This document shows, in pieces, positions 53,886 to 64,000 of a stretch of DNA of 64,000 nucleotides. This DNA is from Cavenderia fasciculata (taxonomy: Eukaryota > Evosea > Eumycetozoa > Acytosteliales > Cavenderiaceae), in assembly GCF_000203815.1 (NCBI RefSeq), contig NW_004457644.1:186001-250000 (forward strand). Reading direction: 5' to 3'. A program made the translations under genes and the position numbers. Each line of letters starts with the position of its first letter. The stretch's first letter is position 1. The notes beneath the pieces were generated by a model. It saw only the letters and a list, made by a program, of their open reading frames with translations. It did not search any database and was not told the DNA's origin.

Positions 53886-55257
53886 TTAGAACAATAAAGT
53901 AGAAATGACTGAAACAAAGACAAGACTGGCCAATGAAGCAACAAGAGTGTTGGAAGAGTTCTCTTCAAGTGGGTAGGTACCACATGGGTAGAGAGAAGAG
54001 TGGAGTTCGGTGACTTGACAGGCCGACGAGAATGAAGCACACTCTTGTTGAGTCAAACTGTTGGAAGCATCGACGGTTTCGTTAAAGGAACCTGGAGCTT
54101 GTGGGAAAGCGAGATCACAGATGAATGGGTAGTAGAGTTGACGACAGTTAGAGTCATTGTTGGAGAATACCAATGGGTTGGCCAAATTGGCAGCAAACGA
54201 GACTTGGGTGGCCTTGTCAATATCGGCAACGTTGGCACCGACTGGCACCATGACAGTCTTTTTGTTCTTCATTGTGCAGAAAGATAATTGGTTGTCAACC
54301 TTTACTGGTTCGAGTGGAGCGTCGGTGACGGCTTGACCACAGGCACTAGCTGAAATACTGATGGTACTGCAAGAGAACCAGTCAGAGGTAGATTGGATTT
54401 GGAGTGTGCAAAGGTTGCATTCGGTGGCTGGCATGACCACAGAGATTGAGTAGGTGCCAACAGCAGTTGGTGAATCGTCAGTCTTGAGTGTGGTAAAGTT
54501 GGCAGTGGTCTTGGTTCCCAAATTAATTCCAATTGTAACTGGTCCAACTCCATCTCCAACTACAACTTGCCATTTAATAGTATACTATAAAAAAATATAT
54601 AGATTGATAGATATTAATATAATATAATATAATATATATATAAATTATATAATATAATATAAATTATATTTAGGATTGATAAACCAAAAATTAATTAAAT
54701 AGTATCACACATATACACACACATACATAAATACACAAACTTATGTCAAGGTGTGCACACATGCATATAATACAATCAAAAGATATTTTATCAAATATAC
54801 TTATTGATTAGTTGTATGTATGTATGTATGTATGTATGTATATGTATGTATGTATGTATACTATAGTAGTTGGTTGATGATGATGATCGATAATATGATA
54901 GTTACAGCAGTACTTGGGCAATAGGTAGCTTGAGCAGCTCCTTGTGGTTGACCAGCTCCACAGGATTTAACCTTTGATGGATTAGGGTTCCATGCAGCTG
55001 GGACCTTTAATACAGAATGTGACCTATATTACATAGATAGATAATTCAACAATTTTGTGTTAGAATAAAAATCTAGATTCTCTATTTCTCTATTTCTCTG
55101 TTTTGTTGTGTGGTCAAGTCATAGTCATTGTCATGTGATGACGATCGCGATCCTATCTGTTTGTTGTTTAATTCTCTCTCTCTTTCTCTAACACAACAAC
55201 ATACTGTACACAAACGATGGCTAATAATAAAAGACTTAGAATTACAAAAGATCTCAT
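53886..55257 (-). CDS. Secreted GPI-anchored protein with predicted N-terminal His, LPMO-like (289 aa)
   Basis: Exons complement 55205-55257, 54906-55023 and 53886-54584 join in phase to 290 codons. Exon 1 encodes a signal peptide (MRSFVILSLLLLAIVCV); the likely cut after QS leaves HSVLKVPAAWNPNPSK as mature N-terminus. A terminal His, followed by NPNPS...CG, CPSTA, and later CNLCTLQIQSTSDWFSCSTI, is the layout of lytic polysaccharide monooxygenase-like and related copper proteins. No second His lies in the domain (the only other one is near residue 245), so a full copper brace is not evident. A Cys-rich part follows (CRQLYYPFICDLAFPQ ... CGTYPL), then a hydrophobic C-terminus typical of a GPI signal. 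A role in binding or cutting wall or sheath polysaccharides is inference. Confidence 0.75.
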
Positions 55258-55917
55258 TTTTTAAATGAAATGAAGATATATAAATATATATATGTATGTG
55301 TATATGTACAAAAAAAAGAGGTAAAAGTAAATAAATAATACTAGCAGTTGGTTGGAACCAATGATGGATTGCGAAAGCTTTGCAGCCTCTCTATCTGGGT
55401 TGATGCGATAGCCACAGATGACCGTTTTTAAGTGAAAAATCGGTACAATAAAAGTGGCACCTGTTCTTTGCGAACTGCGAGAACTAACAACTCGGATCAA
55501 TAGAGAGGAGCCCCCACACTCTTGATATTTTTTGTTTGTTAACTTAAAGGTGTAAAAGTGTAAGAGCGGAGAGTGCAGCAAAGCTTTTGAAATCCAACCC
55601 ATCGTCATTGGGAATATGAGGGGGTTTCCGCAATTACAATAATGTTAAGATCATCGGACACACTTTATAATAAACGTCACTCGATTGTGGATGATTATGA
55701 GATCGACAACATGACTTTTGATCATGGGAAGAGATAGATACTAGATAAAGATATTCATTATTATTATTTTAAATATAACAGTTGTCCATCCACAAACCTA
55801 ATGGGTGTCAGAGAGACACGTCGATTCACAGACCCACCCCCGAAAATAGAAAGATAGATATTTGTATTTATATGTTATTTATATGTTTATTGTTACATGT
55901 TTTGTTTGTTTTAGATT
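55258..55917. other. Spacer holding an inverted-repeat structure
   Basis: 660 bp upstream of the N-terminal-His gene. Most of it is ordinary AT-rich DNA, but about 55,345-55,620 is GC-richer and highly structured (separate entry). Confidence 0.5.
55345..55620. ncRNA. Candidate structured RNA or inverted-repeat element
   Basis: Outer arms near 55,359-55,386 and 55,575-55,612 are imperfect inverted copies sharing CCAATGA, GGATT and AAAGCTTTGC. Inside are a 9-bp stem (CCTCTCTAT 55,386-55,394 with ATAGAGAGG 55,500-55,508), a hairpin ACCGTTTTT/AAAAATCGGT (55,421-55,444), GTTCT/AGAAC (55,463-55,484) and the palindrome TTGGTTGGAACCAA (55,348-55,361). A T6 run at 55,528-55,533 could end a Pol III transcript on the plus strand. 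No known RNA family was recognised; a small inverted-repeat transposon (MITE) is the alternative. Confidence 0.4.
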
Positions 55918-57461
55918 TTAATATAAAACTCTAGTTTTAATTGAAGATGGGATGGAAGAGATTTTCTTTTTAATTTCTTTGGAGGCAGCCTTGTCAACGT
56001 CGGCAATGATGTAACCGATTTGTTTGCGGGTGGAGAGGGTTTGAGCAGAGACGTTGAATTCAGAGAGGATAAGATTGATGTCACGGAGCACACCTGGACG
56101 GTTTTGGTGAATGTTGAGGATACGATGAGTGTCTGGACGGATGGGCATAGAGATGGCTGGGAAGTTGACTGAACCTTCCGACGAGCCAGCATTGATAAAA
56201 CTGGTGATCAACTCGGACACTTCAAGGCCAATAGCTTCTTGAGCCTCTTCAGTACTACCACCAATATGTGGTGTTAGGATTGTATTTGGACATTTTTGGA
56301 GTATGCATTCCCATTGGTTGTTATTGGCCTCTGGTTCAACTGGATAGACGTCTACGGCAGCCCCACCCAAATGTCCCGATTTAAGTGCTTTGGCCAACGC
56401 TTCAATATCGACTACCTTACCTCTTGAAGCGTTCAACAGATAGCTACCAGGTTTCATCAACATGATTTCGGGCTCAGAGATCATGTTTCTTGTTTGTTCG
56501 GTGTCTGGCACATGCAAAGTGACAAAGTTGCTTTGCTCGAGCAGTGACTTCATGTCGGGACAAGTACGACTGTTTCCCAACGGCAACTTTCTGGCCGTGT
56601 CATAATAGATCACGTTCATACCCATGGCTTCGGCCAACACCGATAATTGCGAACCAATGTGACCGTACCCAATAATACCCAATGTCTTGCCACGAATCTC
56701 ATGACAATTCTTTGACTCTTTTTTCCAAATCTTATTGTGCATCTCTGAACTACGGTCTCCCAATTTTCTAGACAATGTAATAATCTCTGCAATTATTAAT
56801 TCAGCTAAACACACATAAAAATAACACACAAAAATACATATTAATAAATATATATGTTTATCCTTCTTTTTTCTTTTTTCTTTTTTTACAAAAACATACC
56901 AACACTTCTTGAATTACAAAATGGTGAATTGAAAACTGGAACACCTTTGTTTTCAGCAACTGTCAAGTCTACTTGATCAGTACCAATACAAAAACACCCA
57001 ATAGCCATGAGACGTTTAGCTTCATTCAATACTCTTTCACTGACCTTTGTCTTTGATCTCAAACCCAATACATGGACATCTTTGATTTTTTCAATTAATT
57101 GATCCTCTGATAATGCTGATGTCAATGATTCAACCTATAAATTAAAAGTAATCAATATTGGGTCAGTACTCTGTAATTATATAATATACTTGTGCTTTTT
57201 CAAAAAACAAGATACTATTTTTTTTTGTGTTGATTTTTTTAAAAAATGTGTGAAGAGGTGGTATTGTATCATTGCATTGAAGATCACCACTCCACACATG
57301 GTATTTTGAAATATGATATGATATGATATGTAATATATTTAACCTACATGAAATCCTTCTCTGTTGAATAGATCGATAGCAGCTTGATGAATATTCTCAA
57401 CTAATAATATATTAATCTTTTCCTTTGGATAAGATGTTTGTGCTTCTTCTGTTGTCATCAT
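55918..57461 (-). CDS. serA: D-3-phosphoglycerate dehydrogenase (411 aa, three exons)
   Basis: Exons complement 57348-57461, 56900-57134 and 55918-56804 join in phase to 412 codons; a second ATG follows the first. It oxidises 3-phosphoglycerate in the first step of serine synthesis, using NAD. Landmarks: the Rossmann loop TLGIIGYGHIGSQLSVLAEA, the catalytic Arg region LLNASRGKVVDIEAL, the aspartate region GHLGGAAVDVYPVEPE, and the catalytic His block LTPHIGGSTEEAQEAIGLEV. A C-terminal ACT domain (RPGVLRDINLILSEFNVSAQ) suggests feedback control by serine, as in the E. coli and yeast enzymes. Length fits that class (about 410) and not the long animal type. Confidence 0.94.
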
Positions 57462-58459
57462 CTTCTTTTAATTTAAAAAAACTGTTATAATGATACAAAT
57501 AATAAAGGATAAAGTAAGTAAGGAGGTAGATAGATAGTTGACAATGAGATCACCGTATGCATTGGGGGTTGGGGAGGTTGATTTTTTTTAAAAAAGGGCG
57601 GTTACAGACAATTGTATAAATCTAAACTATTATTATACAAATAAACTACAAATAAATAAATAAATTATCTCTTCTTCTTTTCTTTCTTGTACAAAAGGAT
57701 GAATGACAAATAATCTAACGACGGTCAACGACTCTTTTTCAGATGATTGTTCAGGGGAAAATGGGCAATACCTTTACTCTGCAAGGGTCTCTACCTGTCA
57801 CATGGTATTTTTAAATTAATTTATTTTTAATTTCAAAAACTTGTGCCGCAGTGCCTTTGCTCTCACAAAGATTCGCTTTTTTGTGAAGACGGATCGGCGT
57901 TGGGAAAATAAGTTTCGTCATTTTCGTCAAAATGTTCCCGTTTTTGTTTGTAGGTTAGGCGAAGGGGTCAGGTCATCTCTGATGACTGTACAACAACTAA
58001 CCACTCGGGTGTATCTCCTATCATCTGTCTTCTTCTTCTTTGTCCAGGGATCAAAAAAAAAAAAAAAAGAAAATCTCTTCTTTTTCATTCTTTATTCTTT
58101 GTTCTTAATACAAAGAGAAAGAAGGGTTAGGGATTATATAATGATGATATTAGTAATTTATCGAATTTATTATTATCATATTTGATGTTACTAAATTAAT
58201 TAATTAATAAATTGGAATATGAAGTAGGAGGTGGAGGAGGTTGTATAGGTTGGTTAGAGAGGGGGGGGGGGGGGGGAGTTCTTTTCGGTATTGTGGTAAT
58301 TATTATTATTATTATTATATTCCAAATCCAGTATGAAATATTATTCTACACTTTAAATGATTGTTGATGTGTTTTTTTTTTGTTATTACTTGATTGATGT
58401 GAAGGTGTGTGGAGGATTGGAACAAAAAAAAAAACCATTATTATTATTATTATATAAAT
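57462..58459. other. Spacer with G-run
   Basis: About 1 kb with no supported gene. It contains a run of about 17 G near 58,261-58,277, an A15-type run near 58,053, and a GC-richer patch at 57,840-57,980 whose open frame has no recognisable features. Confidence 0.4.
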
Positions 58460-60364
58460 TTAACCAACAAAAGATAATCTCCAAGAGAAAAGTGATACAC
58501 TTAAAAGGATAAAAAGAATCCAAAATGTGAGAACCGAATATTTTGCTTTAAATTTCAATGCTACCAGTGTTGCAGTGATAGCCAATCCAAAACCAAACAA
58601 ATAAGAATACCATTTGGCCGAAGTTGGACGTGGTAAACTATTTGCTTCTGAATATGAACTTGGACACAAGAATATTAATTGGAAACAAATCGATGGGAAT
58701 AACATTCTAAAAATATAAAAAGTAAGTATACACGCATACAAATATTTTATATTTTACTACACATACCCATAAACTCTATCACATTTTGACCAAAAATCGA
58801 CTGGTTTGACAACTGAAATGACAGGAACTACAATACAAATGATGACTAGGATGGATAACATTACAAAATTGATTCGACCAAGAGTTTCAAAGGATAGAGT
58901 GCTCTCGGGAGTTTGGGCATAGCATTCATAGTACCAACACGACCCACACCCAAGCATGTCGAGCTTTTTCATTCCACTACCAATGATGCAGACGAGAATG
59001 CCTTGAATGACACCTCCTACACAATCCGATGGGTAATGTACTCCAAGATTGATACGCGCAAAACTACTCGCCAGAACCATCACCACAAAAAGTATTGGCA
59101 TCCACCATTCAATCGTGTCTTTTGATCCTTTATAATACCATGATATCCAAACTACTGCATAACTATATACCACTGAACATGTTACTGCTCTTGATGGGAA
59201 TGATGATGTTTGATCTTTTTTCATCTAAATAGAAAATAAATCAATAATGGAAGTATATATTTATACTTTTGTTTACATACGGTTTTAGCTCTTAATACCA
59301 TGTATGGTCTAAATCTCCAAAGGAATCTTTTTGGAACTTGAGACAAGAGAGCAAGGAGGAGTGCAAGGTAGGCAAATTCGGTTGCAAGGGCATCATGGCC
59401 AATAATATAAAGGAAAAAGGGAGCTGCAATGGCAATCTCAATTGCAACAAGAGCAGTAATGAACAAACTAAAATATTTTAATGGTTGATTGTTGTATGTC
59501 TGACAGAAACGAATGATGGGATCGTCAAACCATCTTAATTTCTCTTCTGCCCAAATTGGGAATAACCAAACAACTATTCGAATAAATAATAATAATGTTA
59601 ATACATTATTAATTGTGATTGACTTTTTAAAAGTTTGATTTACATACACTTTTTATGATGTTGTTTTGAAAGATTTGCTTCATATATTTTGGCAAAGTCT
59701 TTGGTTGGATTAAGAGGGGTCTTATCGTCTACAGAGGGACTATAGAGTGATGAATGGTGTGAATCGGTATCCAAGAATCCCTCTTCGTCATCTTCATCTA
59801 TACGGTTTTTAAGATGATTATTGTTTATAATGGCTGACATTGAATTTCTAAGATTATTATTTTTAAATTTGTTTATATTATTATTATTGTTGTTATTATT
59901 ATTATTATTATTGTTGTTATTATTAATATTAATATCTTCGTCTCGAGGTGTTAGTGAATATGATCTATCGATTGTTAAAGGATTGATTGCGTTATTATTA
60001 TTGTTGTATTCTTCGTTATCGTTAATGTTATTATCTTTATCGCTGTTGTTCCTTCCTCCAAGACTCTTCTTTCCTCTACTATTTTCTTTGCTATTGCTAT
60101 TGCTATTGCTATTGTTATTATCGGTATCTTGTTGGTTATTTAAAAAGATTGATGAGGTTGGAGGATGAGGTTGAGAAGAAGTAAAAGTTGAATCAAAGAG
60201 TGAAAATAAATCGTTGCTATTGTCTAGTTTTTGTTGTTGTTGTTCTGGTGTAGTTTCATAGACTATTGAATCACTACTGCTTCGATATGAATTCCTATTA
60301 TTCTTCTTGTTATTAAGTTGTTCTTTACTGTTATTATTATTATTATTGTTGTTGTCAGCCACTT
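58460..60364 (-). CDS. PAP2-family phosphatase with long Asn-rich N-terminus, 5' end unresolved
   Basis: Exons complement 59282-60364 (with one frame discontinuity), 58767-59224 and 58460-58706; the donor before 59,281 and the later junctions are in phase. The N-terminal 235 residues are polar and Asn-rich. The membrane part has six or so hydrophobic helices and PAP2 motifs: KRFLWRFRP (K-x6-RP) and ARINLGVHYPSD (R-x5-H-x3-D). Motif 2 reads SSFPSRAV, without the usual His of PSGH. No ATG precedes the first codons; a TTAG acceptor at 60,365-60,366 implies an upstream exon. At 59,650-59,654 an A5 run separates two frames, and one extra A would make them continuous (HHKK-VYVNQTF). Family role: dephosphorylating lipid phosphates or diphosphates in membranes. 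Confidence 0.7.
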
Positions 60365-60439
60365 CTAATGATTATGATAGAATATAGCAAGCAATTATTA
60401 CTATATCCAATGTTATTTGTTGTTGTTGTTATTGTTGTT

Positions 60440-60471
<32 letters not shown>

Positions 60472-61770
60472 ATAAAGTATTGTATTATCCACAATCAAAC
60501 CAAATCAACAACCAATCAATCAATCAATCTATCTAGATATCTATTCTATATATTTATACAGTCTTATAATATTATTGCAATGACTCTCTCTCTCTCTATT
60601 CTGTAATGATAAATGAAATGATTTAAAGATGTGCAATCAATCAATCAATCGGTTTGTTAGTTTATATAACTATATTCATTCGTCTTGTCTTTCATTCCAC
60701 ATATGTCTCTATATAATATATAATATATATCATGTGGTATGGTATGGATGATAGTTACAATATTGATATTTGATTTGTTGTATTGGTACTACTTGTTTAG
60801 AACACTTCCTTTGTTGTAGATTTTGATTGTATTGTTATTATTGGGTTGGTATTACAGAAGATAAAAGATAGAGGATGTGTTATTGTTGTCGTTGTTGAAT
60901 AGGAAAAAGAAGAGGAAGAAGCAAGCAAACAAACAACACACACAGATAGATGATATGATACTAAAATAATTTGCTACAATTCTGTATCTCTTGACCCAAA
61001 AGAAAAGAAAAGATGTTTTTTTTAAAAATTATAAAATTCACTGTTCTTGTTGGGTTGTATCGTGTTTATCTATCTATCTATTTATCTATCTATCTATTTA
61101 TCTATCTATCTATCTCTAAATACAATAACTAACCACTACTTTACTAAAGATGGGAGAACAGTCGTTGTTTGATTAAAACTAACAGGAGAGAGGAGGAGGA
61201 AAGGGGGGTGACGAATTTTACCGGATTTTCTCAGTCTCACTCAGTTTTTGGCTACTTTGCAAACAAGAAAAGAGAGTGGATGACATAATCAACCTCACCA
61301 CCAGAACAAGAGGTCTGAAGTTAAAGTATTTACCTTGCTCGTGACCTTGAACTTCTCATCGAGTTCGCATCCATTCACAAAAAAAAACATTCACAGATCT
61401 GAATAATATCTATTTATCTATCTTGCAAGATAGATAGTATTGTGTGTTTACTCAAAAGAGAGAAATTGCGACTGATGATGATGATGGTCATTAACTGATA
61501 TTGTACACTCACTCCCTCTTTGTTTAAAATAAAAAGGATATTTCTTCTTTTCAAAGATATTATGATTAAAAACATGTGTGGTAGGTCGGAGCGGAGCATT
61601 CTTCGTCCATAAACAAACAAAGGTTCTTCTTTTTGGTTCCGTTCTTTAAAACAATCTTTTTTGAACAAGTTTGGAATATCTCATGTAGGTAGACACATCT
61701 AGCTAGATCTATTTAAATGTTTAAATAATAATAATAATAATAGTAGAAATATTATAACTTTAATAGTAAC
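60365..61770. other. Divergent intergenic region rich in microsatellites
   Basis: About 1.4 kb with TTG repeats (60,419-60,470), ATCA/ATCT repeats (60,510-60,540; 61,068-61,112), and purine-rich tracts. The short first exon of the PAP2 gene should lie here, but I could not place it. No RNA gene is seen. Confidence 0.4.
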
Positions 61771-63618
61771 ATGTACAACAAGACAATTGGAATTACCTTT
61801 TTGGTAATGATGATGTTATGCGGCAGCTTTGTGTATTCATCATCATCATTGTCATCATCGGAACAGATAGTGGTACAATTCGATACATCAGTTGATTGTT
61901 CAAAACAATCATGTGATTTTAATGATCCAAGCATGTGGATTGGTGGTGTAGTACCAGATGCAGCTGGATATGTTGCATCGATCGATTATACTGCACCTGG
62001 TTCATCTTTGGATGGTGTTCAAGCAATCTCTTCAACTACCTTTAATTTGAAATTGGATTCGATTATTATCAACTCTGTGGTACAGTCGTTGGTGCAATTG
62101 ACACTCTTGAATCATGTAATGTTGTTTGATACGATGAATGTTGGTGCAGGCTGCACTATACTGGTACTTGAAAACTCGACTCTCACCATTGCCAACAATC
62201 TCAGTGTCGCCGACCAAGGTACAGTCTATGTTAGCCAAGACTCTAGTGTGATGGTCGGTACAGCCTCCTTTGACATTGGATCGAGCTACACTCAACAAGT
62301 CAACGGATACTTTTCGTCTAATGGCGGTGCCTCGATTTGGGGGGAATTGACATTGGTTGGAGAGACATCGTTTGCTCTCTATGGCACTGGCAATGTGGTT
62401 GGTGGACTATTGACGACTGGACTACACGGCATTGCACTCTTTTCAGACGTGTTGGTTACCCAGTTGGGATATGTTGACGTGCAAGGTAGTTTGGTGGTCA
62501 CGGGTACACTCGAGTTGAGTCGTGCTGCCAGTGTTGTAGTCAATTACAATGTGTCGGTTGTGCCAGGTGGATCGATTGTGCTTGGGGAATACTCTACCTT
62601 TAAACAGTCGCCTTCCTATGCCCCCGCACCAGCCCAAGGCCCTGTGATTGTGCAAATCGACAATGTCATTGGACAAGCCAGCAGCCAGATATCGATCGGT
62701 CGCGCCGACGAGCTCAACCTCGGCACGCTCGATCTTGACGGTCAACTCCAAATCACCACACTCGTCGATTTCACCGATATCATGGGACCGGCAAACATCT
62801 CCCAGCTCATACTCCAAGCAACCACATCGGTTAATGCAGACCTCCATTTCGCCATTTACACAGGTCACGTCAACATCTCACAAATCTACTCGTATTTCAC
62901 GGTTGGACAACCATCAACCGTCTCGATTGTATTTGACCAAAGTAGTTTACTCGTAGACACTCCCATCACCTTGTACAATACAATTTTGACTGTTTCAATG
63001 CAGTCAGTTCTAAATATCACAACTGGTTTCTTTTCGCTGTCCAATGACTCGCAAGTCATTGTCAATGATGGTAGTTCACTCAACTTGTACGACACTCAAT
63101 TCACAACACCCAATATCACAACTGGAACAGGTTCATCAGTATCTATTACCAACACACAAATGGACGGTAATATCCTACTCAACCATGGTAGCAGTCTACT
63201 TGTCAACCAGTCGACCATTACCGGAGACATCTCTGCCGACGATGCCAAACTTTTGTTTATTGGACAAAACGGCAGTCTCTCTTCCGTATCGGGTGGTCTC
63301 TATGTCTATTCACAAGCAACCATTGGTATAACCGTAGACAGTCTTTCTACCTCCTACGGAGGGGTACCTCTATCAGCCGGTAGTTTTGAACTCAACGATG
63401 GTACACTCTCCCTCAACACACTCCAACCACTCAACACACTCCAAGTTGGACAAGCCTACTTTATCGTACAAGCAACCGAATCATTGATCGTCATACCAAC
63501 CCAATGTACCATTCAATTCACATTACCAGCAAACCAAAGTTACAAATTTAGTCTTATTCCAAATTTTGGAAATGGTTTGAAATATTTGATTTTCGAAATT
63601 TTCCAATCATCCAACTAA
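61771..63618 (+). CDS. Large secreted beta-rich protein (615 aa)
   Basis: A single exon. Residues 1-23 are a signal peptide (IGITFLVMMMLCGSFVYS). A short Cys pair follows (DCSKQSCDFNDPSMWIGGVV). The rest is made of short strand-turn units with many Ser, Thr, Asn and Val (LENSTLTIANNLSVADQGTV; VNDGSSLNLYDTQF; LNHGSSLLVNQSTITGDI), the look of a right-handed beta-helix, and has many N-x-S/T sites. No catalytic motif or C-terminal membrane anchor is seen, so it is probably exported to the extracellular matrix, spore coat or sheath. I know no closer family name. Confidence 0.8.
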   Translation: MYNKTIGITFLVMMMLCGSFVYSSSSLSSSEQIVVQFDTSVDCSKQSCDFNDPSMWIGGVVPDAAGYVASIDYTAPGSSLDGVQAISSTTFNLKLDSIIINSVVQSLVQLTLLNHVMLFDTMNVGAGCTILVLENSTLTIANNLSVADQGTVYVSQDSSVMVGTASFDIGSSYTQQVNGYFSSNGGASIWGELTLVGETSFALYGTGNVVGGLLTTGLHGIALFSDVLVTQLGYVDVQGSLVVTGTLELSRAASVVVNYNVSVVPGGSIVLGEYSTFKQSPSYAPAPAQGPVIVQIDNVIGQASSQISIGRADELNLGTLDLDGQLQITTLVDFTDIMGPANISQLILQATTSVNADLHFAIYTGHVNISQIYSYFTVGQPSTVSIVFDQSSLLVDTPITLYNTILTVSMQSVLNITTGFFSLSNDSQVIVNDGSSLNLYDTQFTTPNITTGTGSSVSITNTQMDGNILLNHGSSLLVNQSTITGDISADDAKLLFIGQNGSLSSVSGGLYVYSQATIGITVDSLSTSYGGVPLSAGSFELNDGTLSLNTLQPLNTLQVGQAYFIVQATESLIVIPTQCTIQFTLPANQSYKFSLIPNFGNGLKYLIFEIFQSSN

Positions 63619-64000
63619 ATGGAAATAAATTATTAATAATAATTAAATATGACACTCCTTTATTGGGAACAATGGATACACCTTTTGGAAAATTCAGTTA
63701 ACTTTTTTAGACTACCAACAACAACCACGAACAACAATCAAGTTGGAGAATGATGAATCATCACCCCTATTGCCAATTTAGACATTTTTAGAATTATTCA
63801 AATTAATTTTCCATTTTGTACCAGGATATGAATCAAACATAAATAGAGACACCATCTTTTTTTATATTTGTTATTTTCAATCTCATCTTTAGCTTTAAAT
63901 TCTTATATATATTTATTTATTAGTCATTTTTTTAAGGGTTGTGTTAACAACTATGATGAAGTAGATCTCAACTAAATCACTTTGTCCACCTATTTTTTGT
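63619..64000. other. AT-rich 3' spacer at the window end
   Basis: Poly-A-signal-like AATAAA at 63,625 follows the secreted protein gene. No gene start is seen before the window ends. Confidence 0.4.

Noticed and set aside
55261-55608. Minus-strand frame (MTMGWISKALLHSPLLHF...) across the inverted-repeat structure
   Set aside because: The frame follows the hairpin sequence and ends in a TA-rich tract; the palindromic structure explains the sequence better than a protein.
57841-58185. Open frame of about 114 codons in the spacer downstream of the PAP2 gene
   Set aside because: No domain, no signal peptide, ends in low-complexity DNA, and starts at a non-ATG codon.
61414-61668. Open frame on the minus strand upstream of the secreted protein gene
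   Set aside because: No motif, low complexity, lies in a promoter-like region; could contain a missed exon of the PAP2 gene but nothing shows it.
1-64000. CRISPR arrays, operons or bacterial insertion sequences
   Set aside because: No regularly spaced repeats with unique spacers; genes carry spliceosomal introns throughout, so the DNA is eukaryotic.

Overview
This window looks like nuclear DNA of a dictyostelid social amoeba, probably not D. discoideum itself. The evidence is: AT-rich intergenic DNA; short AT-rich introns, mostly starting GTATGT or GTAAG; Asn/Gln homopolymers and AAT-type repeats inside proteins; and dictyostelid gene families (FNIP-repeat proteins, large ankyrin-repeat proteins, duplicated F-box-like proteins). 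Coding DNA is richer in G+C than I would expect in D. discoideum. Exon models below were joined by hand at GT..AG sites and checked for reading phase; nothing was searched against a database.

Bases 1 to about 27,600 are accessory-type DNA. They hold a duplicated F-box-like gene (160-2808) and two decayed relatives (about 13,185-15,190 and 17,810-19,145), the second carrying an internal inversion. They also hold a 737-residue ankyrin-type gene, a small secreted Cys peptide, a FNIP gene with FNIP debris on both sides of a 1,607-residue ankyrin-type gene, and a four-exon Crinkler/RHS-type NTPase gene. Next comes an Ile tRNA gene (AAU) used as an integration hotspot. A 5'-truncated LINE lies about 47 bp upstream of it, a second short retroposon lies beyond that at a copy of the same target sequence, and a whole-looking Ty3/gypsy chromovirus with identical LTRs lies about 40 bp downstream.

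From about 28,200 to the end the genes are mostly single-copy cellular genes: an importin-5-like karyopherin, the large subunit of the nuclear cap-binding complex, another ankyrin gene, dymeclin, a RING + F-box + WD40 protein, a multi-pass membrane protein, an armadillo-like protein, a Pro/Gln-rich membrane protein, cystathionine beta-synthase, a GPI-anchored protein whose mature N-terminus is predicted to be histidine, phosphoglycerate dehydrogenase, a PAP2-type phosphatase, and a large secreted protein. A Gly tRNA gene (GCC) lies at 32,223-32,293 beside a decayed coding island.

Cystathionine beta-synthase and phosphoglycerate dehydrogenase lie about 2.6 kb apart and belong to linked metabolism: serine made by the second is a substrate of the first. 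The strongest candidates for follow-up are the tRNA-linked serial insertions, the single-chain RING/F-box/WD40 protein, the N-terminal-His secreted protein, the intragenic inversion, and an inverted-repeat structure at about 55,345-55,620.
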